From contig JAAYTV010000553.1 of the NCBI GenBank assembly GCA_012523655.1, positions 1 to 6,010 of the forward strand: DNA of 6,010 nt, read 5' to 3'. The notes below the pieces were generated by a model. It was not told where the DNA came from. It saw only the letters and a program-made list of their open reading frames with translations, and did no database searches. Below, in pieces: positions 5,396 to 6,010 of the stretch. Every line of letters starts with the position of its first letter. The stretch's first letter is position 1. This DNA is from a bacterium. GTDB taxonomy: Bacteria; Zhuqueibacterota; Zhuqueibacteria; Residuimicrobiales; Residuimicrobiaceae. The translations under genes and the position numbers were made by a program.

Positions 5396-6010
5396 ATGGA
5401 GTACAAAGAGATCCTCAAAAACTCGTTGAAAAGTTATGAAGACCTGGAAAAATGGCTCACGGATCAACAGGCGCGGGTCGATCCACGCCTCATGGAGGTC
5501 ATTGCCAAATATCCGATGCGGATCAACACCTATTATCTCAGCCTTATTGAAAAAATGAACGACGGCATCTGGAAACAGGCGGTGCCGGATGTTGAGGAGC
5601 TGGTGCATTACATGGATCTCAGCGAGGATCCCCTGGATGAGGAGGGCGATATCCCCCTGGGCGGTCCCAGGACCATTATTCACCGCTATCCGGACCGCGT
5701 CCTGCTCTTCGTCTCGATCGAGTGCGCGATGTATTGCCGTTTCTGCACGCGCAAGCGCAAGGTGGGCGATGAACACAAGAATGTCACCAACGAGGAGATC
5801 AACAAGGGCATCGAGTATATCGCCACACACGATGATATCCGCGATGTGCTCATCTCCGGCGGCGATCCCCTTTTGCTGAGCAACAAAAAGCTCGATGAGA
5901 TTCTCGGCAAGCTCAGGGGGATCAGCCATCTGGACGTCATCCGCATCGGTACGCGGGTCCCCTGCGTCTGGCCGATGCGGATCTACGAGGACCCGGAATT
6001 CCTCGACATG
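5396..6010 (+). CDS. Lysine 2,3-aminomutase family radical SAM protein, N-terminal half (runs off right edge)
   Basis: About 205 codons are present of a family usually about 400-420 residues long. These enzymes move an alpha-amino group to the beta carbon (L-lysine to L-beta-lysine, or glutamate in a sister group) using S-adenosylmethionine, a [4Fe-4S] cluster and PLP. The radical SAM motif CxxxCxxC is C110-A-M-Y-C114-R-F-C117, followed by TRKRKVGD. Family blocks agree in order with Clostridium lysine 2,3-aminomutase: YYLSLIE, DPLDEEGD, HRYPDRVLLF, then the SAM-contacting VLISGGDPLLLS and IRIGTRVPCVWPMRI. The PLP lysine and the acidic residues that select lysine lie beyond the edge, so lysine versus glutamate or another amino acid cannot be settled. 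The CRYCFRR-type motif of EF-P lysine aminomutase (EpmB) is absent, making that role less likely. From 5396 the N-terminus (MEYKEILKNS) is about 15 residues shorter before the cluster than the clostridial enzyme; the alternative ATG at 5312 would add 28 codons. It may be co-transcribed with serine dehydratase. Confidence 0.92.
   Translation, partial: MEYKEILKNSLKSYEDLEKWLTDQQARVDPRLMEVIAKYPMRINTYYLSLIEKMNDGIWKQAVPDVEELVHYMDLSEDPLDEEGDIPLGGPRTIIHRYPDRVLLFVSIECAMYCRFCTRKRKVGDEHKNVTNEEINKGIEYIATHDDIRDVLISGGDPLLLSNKKLDEILGKLRGISHLDVIRIGTRVPCVWPMRIYEDPEFLDM

Noticed and set aside
5261..5929. 222-codon open frame on the minus strand
   Set aside because: It is antisense to the aminomutase with its CxxxCxxC and GGDPLLLS motifs, so it is a codon-bias shadow.
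1..6010. Insertion sequences, CRISPR repeats, phage or defence genes
   Set aside because: No transposase or integrase motifs, no regularly spaced direct repeats and no terminal inverted repeats were seen. The genes are metabolic.

Overview
The window carries parts or all of five protein-coding genes and no RNA gene, mobile element or CRISPR array. Base composition is moderate to slightly GC-rich, gene density is high, and starts are bacterial (ATG, mostly with AGGAG-type ribosome binding sites). Three genes belong to amino-acid catabolism typical of anaerobic fermenters: a tryptophanase/tyrosine phenol-lyase family enzyme, an iron-sulfur L-serine dehydratase and a radical-SAM lysine 2,3-aminomutase family protein. 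Two of these need oxygen-sensitive clusters, so an anaerobic, amino-acid- or peptide-fermenting bacterium is the best reading. The phylum cannot be fixed from this window; an uncultured lineage of the Bacteroidetes/FCB type is only a guess.

Layout: positions 1-337 (minus strand) hold the N-terminal 112 codons of the PLP-dependent beta-lyase, which runs off the left edge. A 150-bp divergent spacer (338-487) has candidate promoters for both directions. A large gene (488-3445, plus) encodes a 985-residue protein with a complete zinc-peptidase M28 catalytic domain in its last third and about 620 unrecognised residues before it. A GNAT acetyltransferase (3442-3933) overlaps it by ATGA, so the two form a coupled pair. 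A likely intrinsic terminator (3966-3988) closes this unit. The L-serine dehydratase (4062-5264) follows as its own unit. A 131-bp spacer with a strong nested hairpin (5266-5322) leads to the aminomutase gene (5396 to beyond the right edge).

Together the genes suggest a peptide-to-amino-acid utilisation neighbourhood. The M28 protein could release amino acids from peptides inside the cell (it has no signal peptide). The lyase would give pyruvate plus ammonia plus indole or phenol, serine dehydratase would give pyruvate plus ammonia, and the aminomutase would open beta-lysine (or beta-amino-acid) metabolism. This joint role is inferred from gene content. The least understood item is the very long N-terminal part of the M28 protein and its coupling to an acetyltransferase.
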